This document shows, piece by piece, positions 8,647 through 17,756 of a stretch of DNA of 64,000 nt. Source of the stretch: Lachnospiraceae bacterium (lineage in GTDB: Bacteria > Bacillota > Clostridia > Lachnospirales > Lachnospiraceae). Location of the stretch: positions 1 to 64,000 of the forward strand of contig JAFUXG010000005.1 in assembly GCA_017470935.1 (NCBI GenBank), in the 5' to 3' direction. The position numbers and the translations under genes were made by a program. The first letter of the stretch is position 1. Every line of letters starts with the position of its first letter. The notes beneath the pieces were generated by a model. The model was not told the DNA's origin. It worked only from the letters and a program-made list of their open reading frames with translations, and made no database searches.

Positions 8647-9264
8647 TTAACACCTGATCCCTAAAGCTTTAAAAATATGATCATATGATTCTTCGTCAGA
8701 TACAAACATCAAAAAGCCATCAATAGGCTCATCCTTGTCAAGAAACTTAGAATCAATGATCAGTGCATTATCTCCAATCTGCCCCAACTCGATCAACGGA
8801 AGATCCAGTACGGATCCCGCCATATCAACACAAATCGCCGGAGGCTCAGTATGAACCTCAAGATTTGTTAAAGTGCTGATTGATGATAAGTATGAACTCA
8901 TAAGAATATTACCCACTTCCTTAAGGGCAGACTTATCCATATCGTCAAAATGTGCAAGGCCTTCGTCAAAGGTTTTGTGCAGCATTGAGCCTACAAGATT
9001 TTTTGCTTCTTCTAATTCAAGAACAAATAAAATCATCCCTGTTACATCCCCAGTAAAATGAGTTAGCACAGCAGCAACAACTGTCTCTGCACCGCCAACC
9101 ATCTCAGGCACCTCATCAAAGCTCATAATCTTAACAATTGGCATCTCCATACGCAGATCATTGTGCAACAAAACGGAAAGCGAAGTAGTTGCATTACCCG
9201 CTCCAATATTACCAATTTCTCTGAGCACATCTAACTTTTCACTTGTAAAATCCTGGTAATTCAT
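8647..9264 (-). CDS. cheC: CheY-P phosphatase CheC
   Basis: Dephosphorylates CheY-P and takes part in adaptation with CheD. 205 residues. Both pseudo-symmetric active-site helices are retained: Glu16/Asn19 in REIGNIGAGNA and Glu116/Asn119 in LKEVGNILMSS, so phosphatase activity is expected. AAGGGGAG precedes the ATG. The cheD start follows the stop within a few bases, so the two are probably translationally coupled. Confidence 0.95.
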   Translation of the reverse strand: MNYQDFTSEKLDVLREIGNIGAGNATTSLSVLLHNDLRMEMPIVKIMSFDEVPEMVGGAETVVAAVLTHFTGDVTGMILFVLELEEAKNLVGSMLHKTFDEGLAHFDDMDKSALKEVGNILMSSYLSSISTLTNLEVHTEPPAICVDMAGSVLDLPLIELGQIGDNALIIDSKFLDKDEPIDGFLMFVSDEESYDHIFKALGIRC

Positions 9265-9297
9265 AATAAGTCTCCCCTTCGCATTTAATTGCTATGG

Positions 9298-9747
9298 TTA
9301 CGCATTATCAAGTTCCTGAATAATCTCCTGAATATTTAACAAAGATATAAGAGTATCCTTATACTTGCCTACGCCCAAAAGATTAACACCCTGTTCATCT
9401 CTTGTAGCCTTTTCAATACTGCTTTCCTCTAATGTAACAACCTCACGAACCTCATCAACAAGAATACCTATCTTTGCACCATTCTCTGGCTTAAGAATAA
9501 TCATTCTTGTTGCATTGGTATACTCCTTATCAGCTAAACCAAAACGGTTTCTAAGGCTCATAACAGGAATAATCTCACCACGGAGATTGATCACTCCGGG
9601 AAAGAAAGACTGTACCTTTGGAACTCTTGTAATTCTTTCCATACGAACAATATTATCAATAAATGAAATATCAATACCATATTGCTCCTGATCTAATTTA
9701 ACAACTATATACTGTTTTGGTTCTGTTAAGATTTCATTTTCATCCAT
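9298..9747 (-). CDS. cheW: Chemotaxis coupling protein CheW
   Basis: 149-residue CheW-domain adaptor that links CheA to chemoreceptors. The typical core reads PGVINLRGEIIPVMSLRNRF around residues 50-70, then KIGILVDEVREVV near 104. The ribosome site is GGGGGT. It lies 14 bases after cheA in the standard Bacillus order. Confidence 0.95.
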   Translation of the reverse strand: MDENEILTEPKQYIVVKLDQEQYGIDISFIDNIVRMERITRVPKVQSFFPGVINLRGEIIPVMSLRNRFGLADKEYTNATRMIILKPENGAKIGILVDEVREVVTLEESSIEKATRDEQGVNLLGVGKYKDTLISLLNIQEIIQELDNA

Positions 9748-9761
9748 GTTATCTTACCCCC

Positions 9762-11879
9762 TTAAATTAATGAATTAGAATCGATGATAAGAGCAACGCC
9801 ACCATCTCCTAATATTGTTGCGCCACTGATAATCTTAGGAATATTAATATATTTTCCAAGCGGCTTGATAACGATTTCCTGCTGTCCTAAAAGGTTATCG
9901 ATAACAAGACCCGTCTGCTTATCACCCTTCTTTACAATAACTACAACAAGATTTTCTGGTTCTTCCTCTCTTGGAGGGCAATCTAACACCTCATCAAGTC
10001 TTACAATAGGAATTACAGTACCACGAAGGTTGATAACCTCCTTCTGCTGTACAAACTTTATATCACTGACCAAAATATCTTCAATCGTAACAATTGAATT
10101 AAGAGGAATTGCATACTTCTCATCTCTGACTTCAACCATAAGAGCCTGAATAATAGCAAGTGTAAGAGGAAGACGAACAGTGAACTTTGTACCTTCACCA
10201 AGCTTTGTGCTAACCTCAACATCACCACCAAGACCCTCAATCTTATTCTTAACTACATCAAGACCAACTCCTCGCCCTGATACATCAGAAATCTTCTCTG
10301 CTGTTGAAAATGCAGGTCTAAACAGGAGGTCAATAGCTTCCTTTTCAGAAAGCTGTTCAGCCTGCTCCTCAGTAATATGTCCCTTCTTGATTGCAGAAGC
10401 CTTAACCTTCTCCACATCAATACCGGCACCATCATCAATAACTTCAATGGTTACATTATTACCATCCTGATATGCATTAAGCTGGATAGTACCAACCTGA
10501 GGCTTGCCAAGCTTAAGTCGGTCAATTGTTGACTCAAGACCATGATCGGCAGAATTTCGAAGCATATGCATAAGAGGATCGCCAATCTCATCAATAACTG
10601 TACGGTCAAGTTCTGTCTCTTCACCAGTCATGATAAGCTCCATTTCCTTGCCAAGCTTCTTTGAAAGATCCCTGATCATTCGAGGGAATCTGCTTACAAC
10701 ACTTTCAATAGGCACCATCCTAACCTTCATAACAGATTCATGCAGGTTAGTAGTTACTCTCTCCAAATATTCAATCTGCTCGTTAAAGCTTTGATTAGCA
10801 GCCTTACTTTCTGTTCCATCAGTCTGATTATTGCTAACAGAAACAAGACCATTCTTTGCAATAATAAGCTCACTTACAAGATTCATGAGAACATCAAGCT
10901 TCTCTATATCAACACGAACAGATCGTCCTGCCACCGGCTTTGCATTAGCCTTAGCTGCTGCTGCTGCAGTAGCCTTCTTCTTGTCATCCTTCTTATCCTC
11001 CTTCTGTTCAGCCTCCTGAACAGAACTAACAACCTCAACATCTGAGGGAATATCATAATTATCAATAATTACCTCTTTGATTTCTGATACATCTGATATG
11101 ATCTTCTTAACTTCATCTAAACTCTTCTCAGAAATGATCAGCATAGAAAAATCAAAGTCAAATTTCTCATCCTCAATATCCTGAACACCCGGAACTGACT
11201 TAATAACCTCACCGATTGCTTCAATTCCTTTGAAAACAAGAAATGCTCTAGCTGCTTTAAGAATACAATTCTCATCAATATATACTGTAGCACCATACAC
11301 ATTAAGATTCTTAGCCCTTGCCTCTGTAATGGCATTTTTCTCAAAATCAGCAATATCAATATGCAAATACTTACGCTTATCATCTGAAACATCTGCTGTT
11401 TGATTTCCGCCATCCTCTACAGAAGCCTCTGAAGCAGCTGCCGGAGCACTTTCATCATCAGATGAAGCTTCTGAAGCTGCAACATCTGCAAGACTTTCGC
11501 CTTCTAAGCATGCATTGAGCATTTTGATAATATCCTCATTATCATTCTCACCTTCATCTGAAGTATTAATAATACAATCAAGATACTCCTCAATAGCATC
11601 AAGACACTTAAATACAACATCAACGAGATCAGGTGTAACCCCCATCTTACCTTCACGAATCTTAGAGAAAACATTCTCCATATCGTGGGTTAATCGCTGC
11701 ATACGCTTGAATCCCATTGTTCCTGCCATTCCCTTTAAGGAATGTGCAGCTCGAAAAATTTCGTTGATCGTATCAATATTATCAGGCTCTGCCTCTAATA
11801 TTAACACTTGATCGTTAAGGTTTTGTAAATGCTCTTTCGTCTCATCAATAAACATTTCCAGATATTGACTCAAATCCAT
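9762..11879 (-). CDS. cheA: Chemotaxis sensor histidine kinase CheA
   Basis: 705 residues with the five CheA domains in order. HPt has the phosphorylated His46 in RAAHSLKGM. A CheY/CheB-binding P2-like region covers about 170-270, followed by an Ala/Lys-rich linker (about 295-315). The dimerisation helices start near 325. The kinase domain has N box LRNSADHGLE, G1 DDGAGID and G2 GRGVGLDVV. A CheW-like regulatory domain closes the protein. It autophosphorylates and passes phosphate to CheY. The ATG falls one base after the cheB stop; the ribosome site GGGGGTG lies inside the cheB end. Confidence 0.96.
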   Translation of the reverse strand: MDLSQYLEMFIDETKEHLQNLNDQVLILEAEPDNIDTINEIFRAAHSLKGMAGTMGFKRMQRLTHDMENVFSKIREGKMGVTPDLVDVVFKCLDAIEEYLDCIINTSDEGENDNEDIIKMLNACLEGESLADVAASEASSDDESAPAAASEASVEDGGNQTADVSDDKRKYLHIDIADFEKNAITEARAKNLNVYGATVYIDENCILKAARAFLVFKGIEAIGEVIKSVPGVQDIEDEKFDFDFSMLIISEKSLDEVKKIISDVSEIKEVIIDNYDIPSDVEVVSSVQEAEQKEDKKDDKKKATAAAAAKANAKPVAGRSVRVDIEKLDVLMNLVSELIIAKNGLVSVSNNQTDGTESKAANQSFNEQIEYLERVTTNLHESVMKVRMVPIESVVSRFPRMIRDLSKKLGKEMELIMTGEETELDRTVIDEIGDPLMHMLRNSADHGLESTIDRLKLGKPQVGTIQLNAYQDGNNVTIEVIDDGAGIDVEKVKASAIKKGHITEEQAEQLSEKEAIDLLFRPAFSTAEKISDVSGRGVGLDVVKNKIEGLGGDVEVSTKLGEGTKFTVRLPLTLAIIQALMVEVRDEKYAIPLNSIVTIEDILVSDIKFVQQKEVINLRGTVIPIVRLDEVLDCPPREEEPENLVVVIVKKGDKQTGLVIDNLLGQQEIVIKPLGKYINIPKIISGATILGDGGVALIIDSNSLI

Positions 11880-11880
11880 T

Positions 11881-12477
11881 CTAGTGCACCCCCATTTTTT
11901 TATTAATTTCTTTTCCTATGCTTTCTAAAGGTAATACTATATCAGCAATACCATGTTCAACAATAGCCCTCGGCATACCATAAACAACACATGTTTCCTT
12001 ACTCTGTGCAATTGTAAATAAGTTATGATTGTTTCGAAGCTCATTAATTCCTAAATATCCATCCGCTCCCATACCGGTAAGCACTACACAGACCAAATAA
12101 TCTAAGGATGCCTGCACAAGGCTTTGCAATGTGACATTAGCACAAGGTCTTAATCCACCCACTGGATCAGACATATTCTCTTTAAATTGAAGATGTCCTC
12201 TTTTGTCCTGCATGATTTCTAAGTGCTTGCCGCCTGCAGCAAGATAAACATGTCCATTTTCCAAATACTCACCATCAACAACCTCACTTACTGTTATCTC
12301 ACTCATATCATTCAACCGAGCTGCAAGTGTTGCTGTGAATCCCTTTGGCATATGCTGTACAATAACAACCGGAGCCGGAATATTTTTTGAGATAAACGGA
12401 ATGACACTTTGTAAAGCTTTGGGACCTCCTGTAGAGCTGGCTATCATAACTAGCTTAGTAATCTTGCTGTCAGCCAT
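11881..12477 (-). CDS. cheB: CheB methylesterase domain without receiver domain
   Basis: Chemoreceptor glutamate methylesterase (198 residues). The catalytic triad is present: Ser15 in ASSTGGP, His42 in VQHMPKG and Asp139 in TGMGADG. The usual N-terminal phospho-receiver domain and linker, about 150 residues, are absent. The start is firm (GAGGTGA five bases before the ATG), and no receiver-like frame lies upstream in the 89-base gap to the pilZ gene. Activity could not be controlled by CheA phosphorylation in the usual way. Confidence 0.92.
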   Translation of the reverse strand: MADSKITKLVMIASSTGGPKALQSVIPFISKNIPAPVVIVQHMPKGFTATLAARLNDMSEITVSEVVDGEYLENGHVYLAAGGKHLEIMQDKRGHLQFKENMSDPVGGLRPCANVTLQSLVQASLDYLVCVVLTGMGADGYLGINELRNNHNLFTIAQSKETCVVYGMPRAIVEHGIADIVLPLESIGKEINKKMGVH

Positions 12478-12507
12478 TTGTTCACCTCATGATATTTCAC
12501 TTTTTTC

Positions 12508-12516
12508 ATTATACCA
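12508..12516 (-). promoter_or_regulatory. Possible extended -10 promoter before cheB
   Basis: On the minus strand the gap between pilZ and cheB contains TGGTATAAT, an extended -10 with a perfect TATAAT. The -35 region at proper distance is poor. It would start transcription about 20 bases before cheB and could boost the che genes independently of the upstream flagellar operon. Confidence 0.35.
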
Positions 12517-12566
12517 AACTCCCTCTGCACATAAGTGCATAATAACACAATTTACATAATATATTT

Positions 12567-13298
12567 TTACTGCATGCCGCTTTCCTTTGAACGGAGCTTT
12601 CTCTGAGTCTCAAAAATATATCTGATCAATTCCTCTCTGAGATTTCTATCCATTCTGAAAAACTTTATTCTTTGATCGTATATACCCGTATTATTTTCAT
12701 TTCTCTCAGATCTTAACAGATTTGCATAAGCATACATAACTCTCGGATCATCCTCTAATATATATTCAAACCTCACTTGAATCATTGAATTAGGTTCTTC
12801 TCTGGAAGCTGATACAAAGCGAATACCGCCGCCGCTTAGATCGAGCATAATTCCATTCTTCCATGCATCATCCTCCACCTTTGCAGTAGATGGCCAGCCA
12901 TGTTCAACCTCTTCTCTCTCCTTATCATCTAAAATCCTATATGTAAGTGGATTTCTACAGCTTAGTCTGAAATATTCTCTTCTTTGGATTTTCTTTAGAT
13001 CTGTAAGCTGCTGTAATGCCAGAAGAAAAAGGGCATCCTTCTTATATCTTCCTCTTACTAAGGTACGGCAGTTAAGAAGTCCTGATTTAGTATAAAATGT
13101 TGTATCGTATTCATCATCCACATTAAGGGGAATCACTCTGCCCTCTGACACCGGCATTGCAACAAGAATATCCCCTTCAGCGGTTTCATCAAGCACCTGC
13201 GTTATATAAACAGGCACCTCTCTATCAGGATCAACAGAAAGACGTTTTTCAATTTTCTTAAGATCTAATTTATCACCAATATTAATTCGAAAATCCAT
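12567..13298 (-). CDS. PilZ-domain c-di-GMP effector, YcgR/YpfA-like flagellar brake
   Basis: 243 residues from ATG 13298, which has CGAGGTA upstream; the frame to 13325 is not used. The N-terminal half resembles the YcgR N-domain; the PilZ half carries QRREYFRLSC (the RxxxR c-di-GMP site) and LDLSGGGIRF (the D/NxSxxG site), so c-di-GMP binding is expected. Such proteins slow the motor at high c-di-GMP, through MotA or the switch. It is inserted between flhG and cheB, where the Bacillus operon has no gene. Confidence 0.9.
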   Translation of the reverse strand: MDFRINIGDKLDLKKIEKRLSVDPDREVPVYITQVLDETAEGDILVAMPVSEGRVIPLNVDDEYDTTFYTKSGLLNCRTLVRGRYKKDALFLLALQQLTDLKKIQRREYFRLSCRNPLTYRILDDKEREEVEHGWPSTAKVEDDAWKNGIMLDLSGGGIRFVSASREEPNSMIQVRFEYILEDDPRVMYAYANLLRSERNENNTGIYDQRIKFFRMDRNLREELIRYIFETQRKLRSKESGMQ

Positions 13299-13397
13299 AT
13301 AATACCTCGCCGAGCACAGAATCAATTATGAATTTGCTAAACTCATCAATAAACTATAAGTTATGTATCTTTTGTTTCACATCCGCCTATAGGATAT

Positions 13398-14279
13398 TCA
13401 TGATTTTTTCTTTTTATTTTTAATAAAATTAAGCAGAACCTTTGCAATACCCTGTGTTTTTTCTTCATCAACAGGAAGATTGAGCAGTCTGTTACATATA
13501 TTTCTCAGATGAATTGCCGGTTCGCTATCCGGAGCAGTCAGAGAGATCGGTTTCTGCTCAATAACAGCATTGACTACCCTTTTGTCATCCGGAATATAAC
13601 CCAGATAATCTAATTCAATATTTAAAAATTTTGAGACAACGATACTTATCTTGTCATATATCTCCTGTCCCTCCTCCTTGTCAGACACTCTGTTAGTGAC
13701 AACACTTATAGACTTCTGTTCCTTTACAAATTCTTTCTTTCTATTAACTGCTTTAAGAAGAGAATAAGAATCTGTAATGGAGGTGGGTTCCGGTGTTACA
13801 ACAAGTATTACCTCCGGGGAGCTTAATACAAATTCAATAACAGAATCAGCAATACCTGCACCTGTATCTATAATAACAATATCATATAGACTGTCAAGCT
13901 TAACCAGCTTTGCGATCAGCTTTTTTAACTTATCCTTATCAAGATTCACCAAATCCTGAACACCAGATCCTCCGGAAATAAACCCTACTCCCATGGGACC
14001 TTCTGTAATGATCTCTTCTATAGATTTGTTATTAAATATCAGATCCGCAAGATTATACTGTGGTCTTATGCCTAACATGACCTCAACATTAGCCAGGCCA
14101 AAATCAGCATCCAAAATAACAACCCTCTTTCCCTGCTCTCTGAATTGAAGAGCAAGATTAACAGAAAGATTGGTCTTTCCCACACCACCCTTGCCGCTAG
14201 TAATTGCAATTACCCTGGATGTAGGCGTCTGCTCTTTTAAAAGCTCCATTTTCTGTCTTAATTTATCTGCCTGATCCAT
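13398..14279 (-). CDS. flhG: MinD-like ATPase FlhG (YlxH)
   Basis: 293-residue P-loop ATPase of the MinD/ParA group. The deviant Walker A is SGKGGVGKTNLS near residues 27-38; the switch region contains DADFGLANVEV and the later VIIDTGAG block. FlhG controls flagellar number and placement and stimulates FlhF GTPase through its N-terminal DQAxxLR motif, visible here as MDQADKLRQKM. ATG 14279 is preferred over GTG 14291 because AGGAGG lies at working distance. The gene overlaps the flhF end by 17 bases. Confidence 0.94.
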   Translation of the reverse strand: MDQADKLRQKMELLKEQTPTSRVIAITSGKGGVGKTNLSVNLALQFREQGKRVVILDADFGLANVEVMLGIRPQYNLADLIFNNKSIEEIITEGPMGVGFISGGSGVQDLVNLDKDKLKKLIAKLVKLDSLYDIVIIDTGAGIADSVIEFVLSSPEVILVVTPEPTSITDSYSLLKAVNRKKEFVKEQKSISVVTNRVSDKEEGQEIYDKISIVVSKFLNIELDYLGYIPDDKRVVNAVIEQKPISLTAPDSEPAIHLRNICNRLLNLPVDEEKTQGIAKVLLNFIKNKKKKS

Positions 14280-15621
14280 AGCCGTCGCCACCTCCTAACA
14301 ATTGCTTGGCGATGATTTGTGGATTCATGACCTCAATATCATCAGGAACATTTTGCCCATAAGAAATATAAGACAATGCCATTCCGGTATCCAGCTTAAT
14401 ATTCAATATATTGCCAATAGCATCAGTTTCATCTAATTTTGTAAAAATCAAGCTGCAATTAGATATATCCTCGTATAATTCGGTAATTCTTTGCAAATCC
14501 TTGTACTTAGTAGTAGCGGACAATACAAGATATGATAGCAGACTATAATCCTTAAAGCTGTCAAATAACGCCCTAAGGTCATCAAGCTGAGCCTTATTCT
14601 TATGGGACCGTCCTGCCGTATCAACAAGAATATAATCATAATCACTATATTTAGGTATCAATCCATATATATCCTTTGCTTCATATATAACCTCTACCGG
14701 TATAGACAAAATGTTTGCATAAGTTTTAATCTGTTCAACCGCTGCAATCCTGTATGTATCAGATGTAAATATAGCAATCTTTTTCTTTTCCTCTAATATA
14801 AGCTTTGAAGAAAGCTTGGCAATGGTAGTTGTTTTCCCAACGCCTGTTGGTCCAATAAAGAAAATGACCTTAGGCTTCTTGTCATTCTTATCAAAGGCTA
14901 TTGGCTTCGTAGTTCCAAGCTTCAGGATTATTTTTTGGTATACACATGCCAGCATATCATCCAGAGTACGGATATTACCTGCATGCATAATTTCATCTAT
15001 TATCTGCTTTGCATATTTGTATGATACCTCATTGGAAGTTAACTGCTCGATAATAAGCTCTATAGATTTATCCTTAAAGCTGCTCTTCTCCTTAATTCCA
15101 TCATCAGAAGATGCTTCCTTATCATCAGCATTTTCTGTCTTTTCATTAATACTGTTATTCTTCTGCCTGTCAGATCCTGCATCCTTTTTGTCCACAGTTT
15201 TTTCACTCTTGCCGGCACTTTTAGTTTTTTGAACATTCTTATTATTTGATTTTTTATTTTTATCTTCATCCTTCTTGGAATTTTCAATCTGCTCCTCTAA
15301 AAGCATCGCAAGATTATTAAGCCTATCCTCTAACTCCTTATCATTATATGCAGCGGCGTCCTTTAATACGTTACCGGGATGTAATTTCTCGTCAATAGAT
15401 GCATGAATCTTGGAAGTAGTTTCACTTTCCCTGGTTTCTCCCTTATCAGACACCTCATCAACGGCAGCAGTAACCTCCACTAAGGTTTTCCTAAATGCTT
15501 TAAAAAGTCCCTTTGGTTTGATCGTCTTTATATTCATTACTATAGCATCTTTTCCAAGGTTATCCTTGGCAAGCATTATAGCCTCTGTCTCTGTATTTCC
15601 TTGAAATTTCTTAATTATCAT
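14263..15621 (-). CDS. flhF: SRP-family GTPase FlhF
   Basis: 452 residues. A basic N-terminal B domain (about 1-60) is followed by a long charged linker rich in Lys/Asp/Glu/Ser (about 70-190), an N domain and the GTPase G domain with P-loop GPTGVGKTTTIAKL near residue 255. FlhF marks the site of flagellar assembly together with FlhG. The start overlaps the flhA stop by 11 bases, so coupling is likely. Confidence 0.95.
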   Translation of the reverse strand: MIIKKFQGNTETEAIMLAKDNLGKDAIVMNIKTIKPKGLFKAFRKTLVEVTAAVDEVSDKGETRESETTSKIHASIDEKLHPGNVLKDAAAYNDKELEDRLNNLAMLLEEQIENSKKDEDKNKKSNNKNVQKTKSAGKSEKTVDKKDAGSDRQKNNSINEKTENADDKEASSDDGIKEKSSFKDKSIELIIEQLTSNEVSYKYAKQIIDEIMHAGNIRTLDDMLACVYQKIILKLGTTKPIAFDKNDKKPKVIFFIGPTGVGKTTTIAKLSSKLILEEKKKIAIFTSDTYRIAAVEQIKTYANILSIPVEVIYEAKDIYGLIPKYSDYDYILVDTAGRSHKNKAQLDDLRALFDSFKDYSLLSYLVLSATTKYKDLQRITELYEDISNCSLIFTKLDETDAIGNILNIKLDTGMALSYISYGQNVPDDIEVMNPQIIAKQLLGGGDGYGSGR

Positions 15622-17677
15622 TGTCTGTCACCACCCCAATGGATTGTAATTCTACATCCGATTCTATTTCATTATATGATATTACTATTAAATCCTTAAA
15701 ATAGTCTTTTGTCAACTTTTTAAAGTACATTCTCACGATCGGAGATGTTATTATTATCGGAGCCTTGCCCTGATCCTCTAATTTCTTTATCTCTTTTTCT
15801 GTAGAATTCAATATCCTCTTCGTAACAGCCGGATCAAGTGTTATAAAGGCTCCCTGCTCAGTCTGCTTGACAGAGTTCATAATATCCTGTTCAACATTAG
15901 GATCAAGAGTTACCACAGTAGTCATATCACCATCTGCAAAATAAGTGTTGGATATCGCCCTTTTGAGCCGCTGTCTTACATACTCCGTCAATATATCTGT
16001 ATCTCTAGTAGTAGCTGCATAATCTGCAAGTGTTTCAAATACAGTAACCAAATCCCTTATAGATACATTCTCAGCCAACAGATTCTGCAATACCTTTTGA
16101 ATATCACCCACTCCGAGCATCTTAGGAACAAGCTCATCCACAAGAGTTGCATTATTCTCCTTAACATTGTTGATAAGATTTTGAACATCCTGTCTGGTAA
16201 GCAGCTCATCTAAATGAGCCTTAATAACCTCAGTAAGATGTGTAGCAATAATAGAAGGAGGATCAACAACTGTGTACCCCATTGACTCCGCCCTTTCTCT
16301 CTGGGCCTCAGTTATCCAGATTGCAGGAAGATGAAATGAGGGCTCAAAGGTTGGTATTCCTGTAATCTCCTCCTCCACATACCCGGGATTCATTGCCATA
16401 TAATGATCAAACAAAATCTCACCCTCACTAATCTGAATGCCCTTGATCTTAATAATATATTGATTAGGATTAAGCTGAATATTATCCCTTAATCGAATAA
16501 TAGGAACAACTGCACCAAGCTCCAATGCAATCTGTCTTCTTATCATTACAACTCGGTCAAGCAAATCTCCGCCCTGGTTAACATCCGCAAGAGGAATTAT
16601 ACCATAACCAAATTCAAGCTCAATAGGGTCAACCTGCAATAGTGCATTTACATTCTCATGTCGTCTGATCTCATCGGCCGCAACCTCTTCCTCCTGTACC
16701 TCTTCTTCAATCGCCTCAACCTCCTGTGACTGGTTGATAAGTCTTCCTAGAACAATAAGTCCAAGTCCAAAGGCAAGGTAAACAAGAATTCTTCCCTCAG
16801 CTCTAAGAGGCGTAAAAATACCAAGAAAGCAAAGTGAACCGCCAACCATATACAGCACCTTAGGCAGTCTGAAAAGCTGGCTTATCATTATATCACCTAT
16901 ATTGGCAGCTTTAGAAGCCTTTGTAACAAGAATACCTGTGGCAATAGATATAAGCATTGAGGGTATCTGGGATACCAGGCCATCACCTATTGTAAGAATA
17001 GTATATGTCTGTAACGCCTCCTGAACAGTAAGTCCCTGCTGCATAACACCCATGGCCATACCACCCACAAGGTTGATGGCTGTAATGATCAAGCCTGCGG
17101 TGGCATCTCCCTTTACATACTTTGTAGCACCGTCCATGGAACCAAAAAAGGCTGATTCCTGTTGAATCTTATCTCTTCGTTCCATTGCCTCCTGATCAGT
17201 GATAGCTCCAGTATTAAGATCCGCATCAATAGCCATCTGCTTACCCGGCATAGCATCCAATGTAAAACGGGCTGTTACTTCTGATACACGTTCAGAACCT
17301 TTGTTGATAACCACCATCTGGACAATTACCAGCACAATGAAGATAATGGCACCAACTATCAGGTTACCTCCACCAACGAAATTTCCAAAGGTCTGTACCA
17401 CTACCCCCGGATTTCCGTAAAGAAGTATAAGCTTCGTTGAAGATATGTTTAATGCGATCCTAAATACAGTAGTAAACAATAGAATCGTTGGAAAGCTTGA
17501 CATTGATAGCGTTTCTTCTGCATAAAGACAGTTAAAAAGGATCGCTAATGCAATCATCATATTAAATGTAATAAGTACATCAAGCAACAATGAGGGAATT
17601 GGAATAATGAAAAGTATAATAGCAAACAACAGATAAAGACCGACAAAAAGATCTCCCTGAAATTTAATATTTCTCAT
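15611..17677 (-). CDS. flhA: Flagellar export gate protein FlhA
   Basis: Export-gate subunit with eight membrane helices in the N-terminal half and a large cytosolic substrate-docking domain. Length 688 residues from ATG 17677, preceded by GGAGGTG; the TTG at 17695 is the ribosome site itself. The conserved loop near RFTLDAMPGKQMAIDADLN (the FHIPEP region) is clear. Acidic residues near 320-335 form the linker between membrane and cytosolic parts. It follows flhB by 79 bases. Confidence 0.97.
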   Translation of the reverse strand: MRNIKFQGDLFVGLYLLFAIILFIIPIPSLLLDVLITFNMMIALAILFNCLYAEETLSMSSFPTILLFTTVFRIALNISSTKLILLYGNPGVVVQTFGNFVGGGNLIVGAIIFIVLVIVQMVVINKGSERVSEVTARFTLDAMPGKQMAIDADLNTGAITDQEAMERRDKIQQESAFFGSMDGATKYVKGDATAGLIITAINLVGGMAMGVMQQGLTVQEALQTYTILTIGDGLVSQIPSMLISIATGILVTKASKAANIGDIMISQLFRLPKVLYMVGGSLCFLGIFTPLRAEGRILVYLAFGLGLIVLGRLINQSQEVEAIEEEVQEEEVAADEIRRHENVNALLQVDPIELEFGYGIIPLADVNQGGDLLDRVVMIRRQIALELGAVVPIIRLRDNIQLNPNQYIIKIKGIQISEGEILFDHYMAMNPGYVEEEITGIPTFEPSFHLPAIWITEAQRERAESMGYTVVDPPSIIATHLTEVIKAHLDELLTRQDVQNLINNVKENNATLVDELVPKMLGVGDIQKVLQNLLAENVSIRDLVTVFETLADYAATTRDTDILTEYVRQRLKRAISNTYFADGDMTTVVTLDPNVEQDIMNSVKQTEQGAFITLDPAVTKRILNSTEKEIKKLEDQGKAPIIITSPIVRMYFKKLTKDYFKDLIVISYNEIESDVELQSIGVVTDNDN

Positions 17678-17756
17678 TACACTCTTCACCTCCAATCAGA
17701 AAAAATAATAAAAAATTTCAATGTAATTAATATAATCAATATTCAAGCAACATATG

